A stretch of DNA of 64,000 bases from Neckera pumila (lineage: Eukaryota > Streptophyta > Bryopsida > Hypnales > Neckeraceae). Numbering within the stretch: position 1 is the first letter of the stretch; each line of letters opens with the position of its first letter. The position numbers were made by a program, and so were the translations under genes. Location of the stretch: positions 15,936,501 through 16,000,500 of the forward strand of contig OZ018412.1 in assembly GCA_963969595.1 (NCBI GenBank), read 5' to 3'. Of this stretch, positions 22,504-33,773 are shown piece after piece. Under the pieces are notes generated by a model. It was not told the origin of the DNA. It worked only from the letters and a program-made list of their open reading frames with translations, and made no database searches.

Positions 22504-25500
22504 ATGCCAGACTTCCAGGGTATGGTAGTCGTCAGGGCCAATGGTGAAGGAGTCCCCTTGATTTTCGAGGTAGGACAAGATGGATTGGCAAGTGTATCCG
22601 CTTTTAGATTGAGTCTTCGTTTTCAGTTTTCAGCGAACTCGATTCACGTTGACGAAGATATCTTTGATCCCATCTCAGGAGAGCTTACGCATACTATAGG
22701 TGAAGTACCAGTACGGATTGGAGACAACACCTCCTGGCAATTGAAGCCAGGGAATTATAGAGCATACGGGATTCCAATTTCAGGGCTTCAACCTTCTACG
22801 GACGTAGTAACACCTTATCAGTCCTCTTCGTCCTCGTTTATAACTCCGCCTCCAATTGAAGTCAAGATGGAACCTCGAGTAGACAATGTCACAGTCCTAA
22901 GTTCTGACTCAGACATGACTTCTCCTCCTCCACCATTGAACTCGGGGACTCCTTCTTCAAAGACGACTTATCGTAATCATTCTACGGTGAAGGTCGCCGC
23001 GGATGTGATATTTGGTGATGGATCTATAACATCTGTCATTGATTGCTTGAGAGGATTAAGGACCCTCAAGGGATGTAGGAATGTGTTGTCAAAAATTGAC
23101 TATGACAAGATTAGCATTCAGAGAGTAACCACCCTCCCTCCTACTTTTAATGGAGACATCATTTTTGAGCTGCCAGCATTAGAGAGTGGTTCCGCTTCCT
23201 CTTATGCCAAGCAAATGATTGGGATGGATAAGAGATACGACGGTCATGTTTGGTCTAAGACAATCACAACAAACATCACTAATCCTATGGGGTTGTCATT
23301 TCGCACTTCCGCTTGTATAGGGCACCTTAGATGCACAAACCAGAATTGTGAGTTCCTAAGTCGTGTTCACCGAACTATGACCATCAATGAGTTGGAATGG
23401 GAAGGTCTATGTCCCATGACGCTTGATCCTACAGGGTCGCATCCTCCTGGGTCAACTTTGGTTTGTAAAATTTGTAAGGAGCCTCCAACTTGTATTCAGA
23501 ATTGTCCTGTCAAAGTATACTACGTCGTTGGCAACTACAAGACGACCCGTGCATTTGTACACTTGGGCATTCACGAGCATCCCGTCAAGGAGGGAGAATT
23601 GAGAGACATGAAAGACATTACCCGATCCCTAATTGGCCAGCAGATGGAGAAGACACCAATTGCGACAAATTCGTCCATTGTACTTGAAGCTACGAAGGAA
23701 CTACTTGGCGACCTTCTCTTGCGTCCGGATGGGGTGGTGCCAAAGACCATGGACTTTGCTGAACTACTTCCGGTTTTAGACAAGTGCAAGTACTTCAGCT
23801 CTCCAAGTATTCGAAACGAGGTAACTTCTTTTAAATATTTGAGGAGATTTGGAGTGATAAATAGTATTACACAGTTGAGGGGAGCCAGTACTTGGGCATT
23901 TGTTCAAGAGAGCAAATTTCCAGGACAGGGAACCGATGATGATAAAGTTTTTGTCTTCAAGATGGCCGAAGTAGGTCCGGGAAGTGGAGTGGACTTAGTG
24001 AAGCGCATGCAAGTGGGAGGTGACCTAGAGGATGCGTGGATCATGTTTGATCATGTGAAACGTGTTAAAGGCTGGACTACAATGGCCTGCCATGTCTATG
24101 ACTCTTCATATTGTCGGGTTATGACAATTGCGATTTGCGACATGCAATCAGAGGATTGCGCAGCCCAGATTTTGTTTTGGAGGAATCTGAACTCTGTTCT
24201 TGAACGACACGGGGTACCGCATACTCAGTTCAAAGGATTTATGGCTGATAGTGCTCAGGCAAACTGGAATGCTGTCAGGACTATTTATGGATTGGGGGAC
24301 ATTGCCGTTCCAATGGAAAACAGGGAGCGAACATGCTTCTTTCATTGGACTCAATCCATGGAAAAGCACACCAGAGCTGAAATCCGTGGGGACCTTCAAG
24401 ATCAGCATCGACTGCTCTGCAAACAATATAAAAATGTTGTTTCGTCGGAGGAATCAGAAACCCGTTATTTGGCAATCCGGGCTTGGTGGCTCACATCTGG
24501 TGCTACAACTGAAGAAGGCTTGCATCGACTGGAGTTGTGGCTATCATTCTGGCATTTTCGATATCGGCAGTGGGGTGGCTTCATGCAACTTGTAAGTATC
24601 TATTCCAAATGATTATCGTGTGGGTAATGTATAAGCGTCTGCCTGTCTATCCGTCTTCCTTATAATTATATGTTCTTGAATATTTGAAGTATAAATGAGT
24701 ATCCTCATGACTATTGTTGTACAATATTTTGGCTCAAGGAGTGTCATATGGCTAGAAGCGTATGCTATAGATGTTTCCGTGTCAAATCTTCCAAAAAAAA
24801 TTTCATAGGTCTTCTCTCTTATTGATCATTATCAGATGAAGCTATGCATGGTTAGGCACCTCACAAGTGTCTTTTGGGCCCGAGAGGCATTTCTCCGAGG
24901 CTACTTTATGGAATTTATTCTCTTGACATCATGGGAATGTGGTAGATTGCACTATGACATTGGGAGCCCTATGCATAACGTATAGCGCTAACAATACAAC
25001 AACAAATGGACTTGTTGTTTCTCTTCTTCTAGAATCCACGGCTGGATTGCTTTGGATTGCTCATTGTTAATCCAAGTTTATCATAGTAAATTACCAATCG
25101 TTTGATTTGTACGCATCCACAGCACTTGATAGCATCATATTTTTTTCTTTCTTTCTGTAAATCAAGGTAATTGTTCAATCTTTCTACAGAATTTGAGCGA
25201 ATCCGAATTGGCAGAAATGCCATCGTGTAACCTTGCGGAGACAGTGCACAATAAGTGGCTTCAACAGTCTGGAAAACGGGGTAACGATTTGTACATAGCC
25301 ACTGTTGACGACTTTGTAAGAGCTTTTATGCAAATGGTTAGGTACCACCAGTACCTTAAAGGCAACGTACCTGGGACAGGCCCCGGCAAGGAAGAGTTGT
25401 TACTCCGAGTTGCTCAACGTTCGGCTGGGCGGACCGGAAACCCTAAAGTGCTCGCTCAAGCTATATCAAGCATTCCAGGGGTTGAAGAATTTGTTAGAAG

Positions 25501-26659
25501 GGAGCCCCATCTGGAAGGTGAAGAAGTGTTTGGATCCCAGAAGAGGAAGGCAGACATGCCATTGGGATGCGAGCACGATTCACATAGACCTGATAAGGTG
25601 AATTTCTCGTATGCTTGCATCCAAACCAGATCCTATAGAGCCTCTTCAAGTGTTTCTCAGTTGAACACAATTACTGAAGACTTGTTGACAACAGAAGATG
25701 CAATCTTGGCGGAGGCGATGGAAACCGAAGATAATTGTGGACAACAGAGTACGCATCTATTCTCTCATGCAACAGTAATTCAGGAGAGTGACTGCGACGA
25801 AATGCACTGGCACATAGCAAGGCTACCCAAAACATCAGCGAAGGCTTGCTTTGCTCTGCAAGCAATATCTAAGAAGAAGTGCACTGCAAAGATTGTACAG
25901 AACAATATTGCTACAGCAGCTCTAACATATACTGGTATGATGGAGAATTACAAGAAGAATCGGAATGACAGGATGCAGTTCTTCTTTTGCAATGATGACA
26001 TTCAACGCTGCGTGAAGGGTACAAAACGGAAATGGGTGTTGTCCCGTCCACTTGTTCCTTCCATTTGGCCAGTGAAGAGGGGCACTGCATTGTCAAAAGC
26101 TGAAATTCTAGCATTTGAAGCTGCTGGTTTTCAACTCCCACAGCGTGAAGTCAATTCACCACGAAGACTATTTGGCGGCGAAGCAGGTATAGATTTAGTT
26201 TCTTCTTATCCTATTCCTTCATCAGCAGATGACCATCCTAAAATCCGAGGAGGGAAATTGATTTGACGTAATATGAAGGCCCCCTCCACCAAACAAGCAA
26301 ACAATTGTGCTTCTGCCATGACCTTAACTGCACGCATTACCCGTGTGACCATGGTGCCTCACCCGGGTTTTGGGTGCATAGTTTGTCTCAGTTCTGGAGC
26401 AGAGACAAGGAATCAGGAATATATGATTACGATTTCATCGTTCCCGAGCTGCAGTTGCCCTTACTTCAACGAAATGACAATGAAAGCTTTGGGGAGGCGA
26501 GGACAATGGGCAAATTGCAAGCATTTATATTTTGTTTTCACAGTCATTTGCAACCTGCAGTGTGTAGATGATGTCTTCATTCATTCTCCGAGTTTTAGTT
26601 TTAATGAAGTGAAGCGAGTACTTCTGAGTGGGATACTGAATCATTTAGATTTGAACTAG
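22504..26659 (+). CDS. MULE-type transposase with SWIM zinc finger (one in-frame TGA)
   Basis: This is the transposase expected to cut and insert the surrounding element in the nucleus. Exon 1 is 22504-24591 (696 codons, ATG start, donor GTAAGT). The second exon starts at 25190 after a TTTCTACAG acceptor and stays in phase. Residues about 277-359 form a Cys/His cluster (C277, C282, C321, C324, HEH 357-359) like the WRKY-GCM1/FLYWCH fingers of MULE transposases. The catalytic region includes D516 (WIMFDHV), D582 (GFMADSAQANW) and CFFHW at 611-615. A SWIM finger (CSC...CKH, residues about 1117-1141) lies at the C-terminus. A TGA at 26264-26266 interrupts the frame just before the SWIM part; the frame continues unchanged to a TAG at 26657. 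The TGA could come from a CGA codon by CpG decay. Truncated there, the protein would lose the SWIM finger. The acidic Ser/Pro-rich stretch at 100-150 is a linker. The N-terminal 90 residues are unrecognised. Confidence 0.8.
24592..25189 (+). other. Transposase intron
   Basis: A 598-bp intron with donor GTAAGT and acceptor TTTCTACAG, phase 0 on both sides. It contains one GGGCCCGAGAG core (24876-24886), identical to the centre of the 285-bp monomers in the sister gene's intron, which ties the two halves of the element together. Confidence 0.7.
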
Positions 26660-27299
26660 GTGTTGGTTCTCCAATGAGCCAGCTCTTCATGTGATCTATT
26701 TTATTCATCAATGAAGTAGTAGTGAGACTAAAAGGGCCACTACTACCATTATTATTTTCCATTCCTAAGAGGACAAGATGCTTTGTCTTCCCCAAATTTT
26801 TATATACCTGCTTCTACTATATAGGCTGTGCCATTTATGTCATGATGTGTTAAAACTTTCTATTTCTGAATCCTGTAGCCCCAGATAATTTCATGCTTAA
26901 TCATATCCTTTAAACATAAATATGATTGCCTAAGAGGTGGATCTTGTAATGAAAAGGGAAGGTAGAAATCAACGTGAAAATGACTATATCAGCACAAGCA
27001 CGCTAGAAGGTATCATTTAGAGTAGCAATATTTTGTCCCTGAACCCATTCCCCCTGACTCTTAATGATCTAGGGGCATCCCTAAACATCTATCATAGGCT
27101 TTATATTGATGAAGTCACCCAATCAGAAAGTATGTTTAAATTAGATTCTTTGTTTCCTTGGACATTTACACATGATGTCGCAGATTTTAAATTTAATCCA
27201 GCATCATCAAGCTTTTCCATTCCATTATATTATAGATTTCTTGCATCTACACCCTAAACCTCATTTGCCATCCAACTTTTCATGCACGGTCATTGAAAT
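26660..27299. other. Element-internal 3' spacer
   Basis: Between the transposase stop and the right terminal repeat. It is AT-rich with no gene; it presumably includes the transposase 3' untranslated region and polyadenylation site. An AATAAA-like signal is not obvious. Confidence 0.45.
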
Positions 27300-27660
27300 T
27301 TTCCACAATGAATCATTCATTGTTATCAACTTTCATCCACATTGAGTGTCCTTTTCATCCATTTTTCCATCCACTTTGATCTACTTTCATCGTCCTTTTC
27401 ATCCATTGTTTTCATCCACTTTCATCCCACTTCATCGCCATTTTCATCCAATTCTTTTCATCTACTTTCATCCATTTTTGCCATCAGTAGTCATCCAATA
27501 TCCTTAAATTATCATTCACCCTAACCCTACATTTAATCAAAATTTTCACTTTATTTCATCGAAGTTTTCTTTTTTCAAACCCCAATCACTGCTCCCCGCT
27601 CACCAATCCCCGCTTCTTGCTCGCCGCTCACTGCTCCAAGCTCACGCGCTAGCAACGCTC
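27300..27660 (-). repeat. Right terminal inverted repeat of the giant MULE
   Basis: An inverted copy of the left terminus. ACTTTCATCC/CTTTTCATCC words fill 27330-27500, followed by the GC-rich block CTCACCAATCCCCGCTTCTTG and GCTCACTGCTCC near the outer end. The outermost bases complement to GAGCGTTGCTAGC. It ends exactly at the right AGTTTTTCCT duplication. Confidence 0.8.
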
Positions 27661-27670
27661 AGTTTTTCCT
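27661..27670. repeat. Right 10-bp target-site duplication of the giant MULE
   Basis: An exact repeat of AGTTTTTCCT at 9465-9474, directly abutting the right terminal inverted repeat. Confidence 0.85.
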
Positions 27671-30600
27671 TGTTGCTCGTTAAAAATGGTTTGTGAATAA
27701 AAAGACAAAACTGGATATAACTTTGTAACCATTAATCCAAATTCTATGAAATTTGTCTTGCATTTAGACAATCCTTGTGTGCATCTACATTCAAAATTCC
27801 AACCATAGGATTAAAACTTCGAGATCACTATTTCTTGCCCAAAATTGATAAAAGCCTAAAAAATACCCCTTAGTCATATACATTATACAAAATTTGGTGC
27901 CTCAAGAGGTCTGTCAAATTCTAGACCAATTCCCCCAAAGTCCAAATAAAAAATTTACATATTTTAAAAATATATTAATTTTTTAATTTGGAATGTTGGT
28001 TCAACTCTAGCAATCCCATAAGGGCCCATTTTTCTCTAATGGAGGTTAACATCATCATATCGTCCAAAAGGATATGCTTAGACAAGTAAAGGTCTACATT
28101 GAAGGGACACTGAAACCCATATAAATCATCTTCCCTACTCTATTTTTCTAAACAACTAAACAACTATGTAAATTGATGTACAAACATCAACATCAACATG
28201 TCACCAAAAAGGATATCAAACATGTGTAGGTTGACAATGAAGGAACATTGACACATGTACAAATCACCTTCAACGCTATACTTCCTATGCAATTACTGTA
28301 GTGTGGTTGTGGAATCAATGGTGTGCAAATATACAATTGGTTAAAATATCTTTGATGATCAAAGACATTTTTCATATATGACTATAACTCCCTTGTTTTC
28401 TTCACTTCAAATGCAAATATTTTGCAATTTCTTCCATATATATTTATATTAGTCTAGTTCAAGATCCCATGGTTAGATATGTGGATAAAAATGCACTTTG
28501 AAATGGAAATGGCAGTTTTGAGTGGAGTTTGATGAAGAAAAGACTTTAGGACTTGGGGTTTAAGGAACCTTTAAGGTAAAAGACTTCATTGCAGTCAAAT
28601 GGTCCATGATGGACACCTAATGTCCCCATTGTGGTTTTTCAGACCACAATCAATGCCTTACATGGTAGTTATGTAGTAATTAGTGACCTCAATAGGTACT
28701 TCCAACTTTTTAGTGTAAAATTCTTTGCAAAAATTGTTTTTTAGGTCTCCCATGTTTGAAAATGTTGTGACTACATTGGGTAGGAAGATGACCATATTGG
28801 ATTCAGATTTTGTTGGTCATAAGGTAGCCTACAGCCTCCTATGGGTTGATCACTTCAAAAATTCAGAACTAATTCATACTTGGTCCAAAAAATATAATTT
28901 CAAATGTCCTCACTGTCTCTCACGCTTATCTTTGTGTGGGAAAAAATTTGAAAAATTTCAGCAATGGCATGAGGGCACACTCCTAATTCTGACCGCAATG
29001 GGGTCTTTTACCTTATAGCAATTTTGTTGAGAATTGTTTTAAATTGTCAAAATCCTTTGTAGCTACTTACACACCAATTTTTTTATAATCAAATAGTCGC
29101 TAGAATTGAAAACCTCAACTAGAAAATTGTAGGGAGTCACCCCCTGGGAAATTTAAAATCGGAAAGAGACTGAAGGCGCTCAAATGGATTAGGTTTTGGA
29201 AATGCATGATGGTTGCAAAGACGGATGTGCGTTCAGTTCAGTTGGTTTTGGAGGGAAGGCGCAACAGTTTTGTTGGAGCTCGTTGAATGTTCGGATTTCG
29301 GGTTCCGTTCCGTGGCAGGAACGTCACGTTCCTTGTCGTGCGAGCAAGGATTGGGGCCAGTTCTGCCGGTGTCAGAATTACTGACGCGGGCTGACCGAGT
29401 TTTCGTTTTGAGCGCCAACTTCCGGCCTGAACTGTTCTGTCAGCTGGTCGGTGAACGGGATCCTCCACTAGTCACTTTGCGACTGACAAACAAATCGTTG
29501 GAAACAAGCGGCTGGAGCTTAGATTAGGGATCGCAATTCTAATGATTTGGTGATTATTTGGTGATGAGTTTCAAATAATTTTTCTTTGAAGGAATTATAT
29601 GCCTCGACCTTGTTGATTTGCATGGGATTCCGTTTCAATTCGTTGTAGTGGAAGACATTGAGCGCTTATGGATGATGACTTTGATATTCTTAATTGACAT
29701 TTTAGCCTTGAGTTTACGGATAAGAGTTCGCGCGCGACTACTGATATATCGGAGCTTCGTGCAAAATTCTGTCTGTGGTAAGCGGAGGCTGTTATATGCG
29801 GAGGTGTATGTTGTTATTATAGCTCATTGATGTAGCTACACAATTCTTAGCTTAACAAACTGATGTGCCTCATGGTCATCCCTACTCATGGTCACAAGTT
29901 GGAGCTAGGTTGTATTTGGTGATCAATTTGAAATCATTTTTCTTTGGAGGAGTGACCTCAATTTATATGTTGATTGCATTGATGCCAAGGGGGCGACCCG
30001 CGACCTGGAGGGAGGGCCAGGTTTGCCTTCCCCCTGCTATCATGATGCCCACGTGATTACATGATTGCCTGGCATTAAGCGTCCAGATGCCTTCTTTTGT
30101 GATCAGACGCTGTTCAACAATGCCAGGAATTATTTGTCGCTTTGCGGTGTAAATTTTCTTTTTCAGAGACATTTCGTTTCCGTTTCCATTGGTTTTAAAA
30201 TTAAAGAGGCTCATTGTCAGTTGGACAGTCTCCTCTTTGCTGAACAAAGGTGTACTTCAAATTGAATGTCACAGAATTGGATATGAGTGGGCAGAGTGGC
30301 TCTGGCATGCAATGTAGCGCTGGCTCCCATTTCAAGTAAGGGCTTTCTCTCATTCACTGTAGATGTAGCTCCTCTGACCGGGAAATGCCGTAGGTTTTGA
30401 TAATCTGTTGCAACCACACAATTTCTTTATCAAAACCCGGTATCGATCAGAACCGGTAACGCCAAGTGATGCCTTCGCAGCTCTGCACTCTGTTAATTTG
30501 CTCGCCGTCAAAGTATACAGAACGTGATCTTCGGAATGATGTTTGTAGCTTGAGCTTAGTTCCGGACAGAATCAACAGCACTGTCGATTTAGGATGCAGA

Positions 30601-32767
30601 GTCTCGGTTTAGTTCGGCACTACTGATTTTACAAAGACATGATGATGAAACTCCAGTCTCCAGAGTTGAATACTCGGTTAACAACTCTCAGAACGTCACT
30701 AGTATTCTGGCAAAACCAAATGACAGTAATTGGACCTTATTATTCTATTTGTGCATGTTTCATGGCAGAACAGTCCATCACGAATTGAATTGAATAATCA
30801 CTTGAAGTCACGGTCAATGTCTTCCAGTCCGCAATCTGAGAGATAATCTTGAAAAACTACCTGGAAAGAGTCGGTACGTACTTTGTTCTGGAGAAATACA
30901 GCTCTGTTTTTTTCCAATTTGTAGCGTCACAATAAAATTGATGCTGTATTTTAAATTTGATGAACTGCGCGTGCAATTAGGGCCATCGGAATGCATCTCA
31001 TCTGCAACATTTCACTGCCTTTCAAACTCTTAGTGAGGACTAATATTCTACAGATGTCGGCCAATTCAGAAAGAGGAGTTACGCCATCCATAGTATACCG
31101 GGTTGGAATGTTTTTTTGGTGTTTGAGATAGTTCCGTGCCGAATTATCTTATCTCTTTTTAGATTAACCGAATCGAGGAAGAACTCAAGTTCAAGAAGTG
31201 TTACCTAGCTAGACTTGCAGTTTCTTTTGTTAATATTTGCTTTTAATTCAAAAATTTAAATTGTTTGTAAATACAAATTTCTTGACTTAAAATTTGATCC
31301 GACGCGACATAGAGACGGGCATAGAGCTGCACACTTTCTAAGCAAACATACCTTTATTGTATTTTGTGAGACCTGTTATGATTTTCGTTGACTGTACTGT
31401 AGCTGTAGGATGTTGCAGACCTGTTTGATTTCTTGTAGTAGAATCGATTTTTTTAATCTCGTGTCATCTGTTTGATAATGTGTACGGAGTAATACTAAGT
31501 TATTACGTTTTTTTTCCAGTGAGAACAATTTAACTTTGTAAGTGATTGTTTTGATTGTTTTGATTGTGTGTGCAACCTTGTCGTGCTTGGCTCGAAGTAA
31601 TGTGGCATTTTACTTATTTATTCAGGGAGTCACTGGCCAAAAGATTGACCAATACTTTGAAATTGAGTTTTTTCTAGGAGTTAAAAAAACAATCATGACA
31701 CGAGTGAAAACTTTGCATCAAACGGTCTAAAACTCCAGCTTCTGATTGTAGGGGTGCGGAAGGAGCTGCGAACAGCTCTGAAAGAGTTCCGAGACTCTTG
31801 AATTCAAGAGTCCGATCGATTAAGAAAGCGAGTGTGCTTTATTTTGTCTGCTGTTTGATTAAATTTGGAGAAAAACAGGGAATCTCCTCAAATGGCTAAG
31901 GTACGTTTACACTGGCAGTCAAAGGTGATGCTAGTGGGTGCTATTTTGTAGAAAATTGCTGCAATGTTCGCACCTGATGCTCCTTTTCTCTCCAACTCTA
32001 CATGGAATCCCGTGTGGCAGCTGGTATCAACGCATCTTCTCCATTACACTGCTTATGCAACAATCTAGGTGTTGTATCATAATATGGCTTTTAATTTCTT
32101 GGTCCACTTCGTAAATTACCGATGGAAGATGATTTGGAGACAAGTTTTGGTGGAATTCTTGGAATTGCTGTAACTATGATCGATTATCATGAATGAGAGA
32201 GGAGCAAGTCGAAGTTTGAGTAACATTTGTGTTGTTTGGGAACTAGAATTTCACGAGAAGTGCATTGAGTCCGATCGTGAAGTTCTTCGAATTGGACTTT
32301 GAAGAGATTGCTCAGCTTCTGATGTGCACTTGGTTCCGAAATTCACTCTGCAGATTATCGTCGTTTTCAAATTTGAGCTTACGATCTGTATTTGGACAGT
32401 AGTTGTATTAGAGAAAGTGGGGCTGCCGCGCCTTGACTGATTCTGCTATCCTCTCTGCACATGACGTCTGATGATAATGTATTTTTCTTGAAGTCCTTGG
32501 AGGGAAATTCTTTAAGTTTCTTATTCTTGATAGCCAGCATTCAGTTTAAATTTTGACTCAATTCGTTATTCTAGGGGAATAATTGGATTTTTTTGGGTGG
32601 GTGGGGGGAAAATTTGATGACAATAACAATAAAGCATAACTGCATGCACTCTAGTCTCATCAAGTCGTCATTTTTTATGTATTGAGGTTTTGGTTCCATC
32701 ATTGCAATTTTGAGTTCATTTTGGGAATCCTTCATTCCTTATCCTCCATTTTGCCACTAATATGAAT

Positions 32768-32968
32768 GTTTAAAAAAAATTAAATTTAAAAAAAAATTAA
32801 ATTTTAAATTTTAAAAAATTTTAAAAAAATTTTAAAATTTTAAAAAATTTTAAAAATTTTAAAAAATTTTAAAAATTTTAAAAAAAAATTTAAATTTTTA
32901 AATTTTTTAAAAAAAATTTAAATTTTTAAATTTTAAAAAAAAAAAATTTAAAAAATTATATATATATA
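32768..32968. repeat. AT low-complexity tract
   Basis: About 200 bp built only from AAATTTT/TTAAAAA words ending in a short TATATATATA run. It is close to self-complementary and could form a cruciform; length errors in assembly are likely here. Confidence 0.85.
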
Positions 32969-33541
32969 GATATTTTAGTAAAGAAATCACATGTCTTTTG
33001 TAAGTCTTAGTGATTTCACCCTTGCAACTTTTCAGATTTTGTTGTGAAGTATAGAAATTATTGTAAATTGTTGAAGAGAAAGTGACATAATTTTAAAAAA
33101 AATCAAATACAGAGTATACTTTCAAAAATCATAAAATTACACCTAAAGTGTACGCATAGCATGGAATACTATGATGTGTAAATTATATTTAATAAGTCAT
33201 ACTTATTTGTCTTTTGATTATGCTAAAATTATTGATATCAAGAAAGTTGACTATTTTAATAATAGAAACTATACAAAATGCTTAAAGTGCATAAATAAGA
33301 TGTACTTAAGTTATTTGAATTAGTGTGAGTTTGAACAATTCAAAATTTGTTCATTTGTACAATCATTTGGATGAATAATAGTAGAAATTTGGACAAAAGT
33401 TAATGAGAGCATATGAAATTTGGATGAATTTAATTGAAAGTTGGTTGACAATGGATGACTATAATACTCTACATGAGTGTAGCATACCATTAGAGAAAAT
33501 TTCAGGCCTTTAGAATCGCAATTACTATTTCTTGTTGTTTT

Positions 33542-33624
33542 ATTCGCAAATTTCGATTTCTTGCAGTTTCTTGCTGCAATTGCTGTGATAGTGGCGCAAG
33601 AACCGAAATTTGCGAATAAAAAGT
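33542..33624. repeat. Short inverted repeat
   Basis: ATTCGCAAATTTCG near 33542 is repeated as its complement CGAAATTTGCGAAT near 33606, with a loop of about 50 bp containing CTTGCAGTTTCTTGCTGCAA. It may be a MITE core. Confidence 0.5.
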
Positions 33625-33735
33625 TAATTAAAAAAATATTAAGAAAAAAATTAAAAAATTAATTTTTTTTGCAAAATCTGACTGCTCCGGCGAGCAGTTA
33701 GCCACTCTGACTGTTCACCGCAGCAGTCAGCTGGA

Positions 33736-33773
33736 GTGACAGACCAAGCTTTTTAATAGCTTGGTTTGTCACT
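33736..33773. repeat. Compact hairpin
   Basis: GTGACAGACCAAGCT, then a 7-base AT loop, then AGCTTGGTTTGTCAC: a 15-bp stem with one mismatch or wobble. It lies just after a GC-rich stretch with repeated AGCAGT words. Small RNA precursor, terminator-like hairpin and transposon relic are all possible; the sequence alone does not decide. Confidence 0.5.

Larger units (their letters stand above)
9475..27660. mobile_element. Giant Mutator-like element carrying a ParB-methyltransferase gene and a MULE transposase gene
   Basis: An 18,186-bp element is bounded by inverted repeats with a shared block GAAGCGGGGATTGGTGAGC (left 9512-9530; right complement 27598-27616). Perfect AGTTTTTCCT duplications flank it. 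The outer ends align as GGGGAATGCTGGC (left) and GAGCGTTGCTAGC (right, complemented). Two divergent genes run outwards from a central region at about 20.9-22.5 kb: the ParB/methyltransferase fusion towards the left end and the SWIM-type MULE transposase towards the right end. The transposase family, duplication length and long terminal repeats agree with each other, so I treat the interval as one transposon. Both genes carry disabling changes, so this copy is probably not autonomous. Alternative: the methyltransferase is a host gene caught between two repeats; the matching duplication argues against that. Confidence 0.82.

Noticed and set aside
29196..29527. Possible gene at 29.2-29.5 kb
   Set aside because: Overlapping open frames in more than one phase and on both strands, no recognisable domain, no consistent splice pattern.
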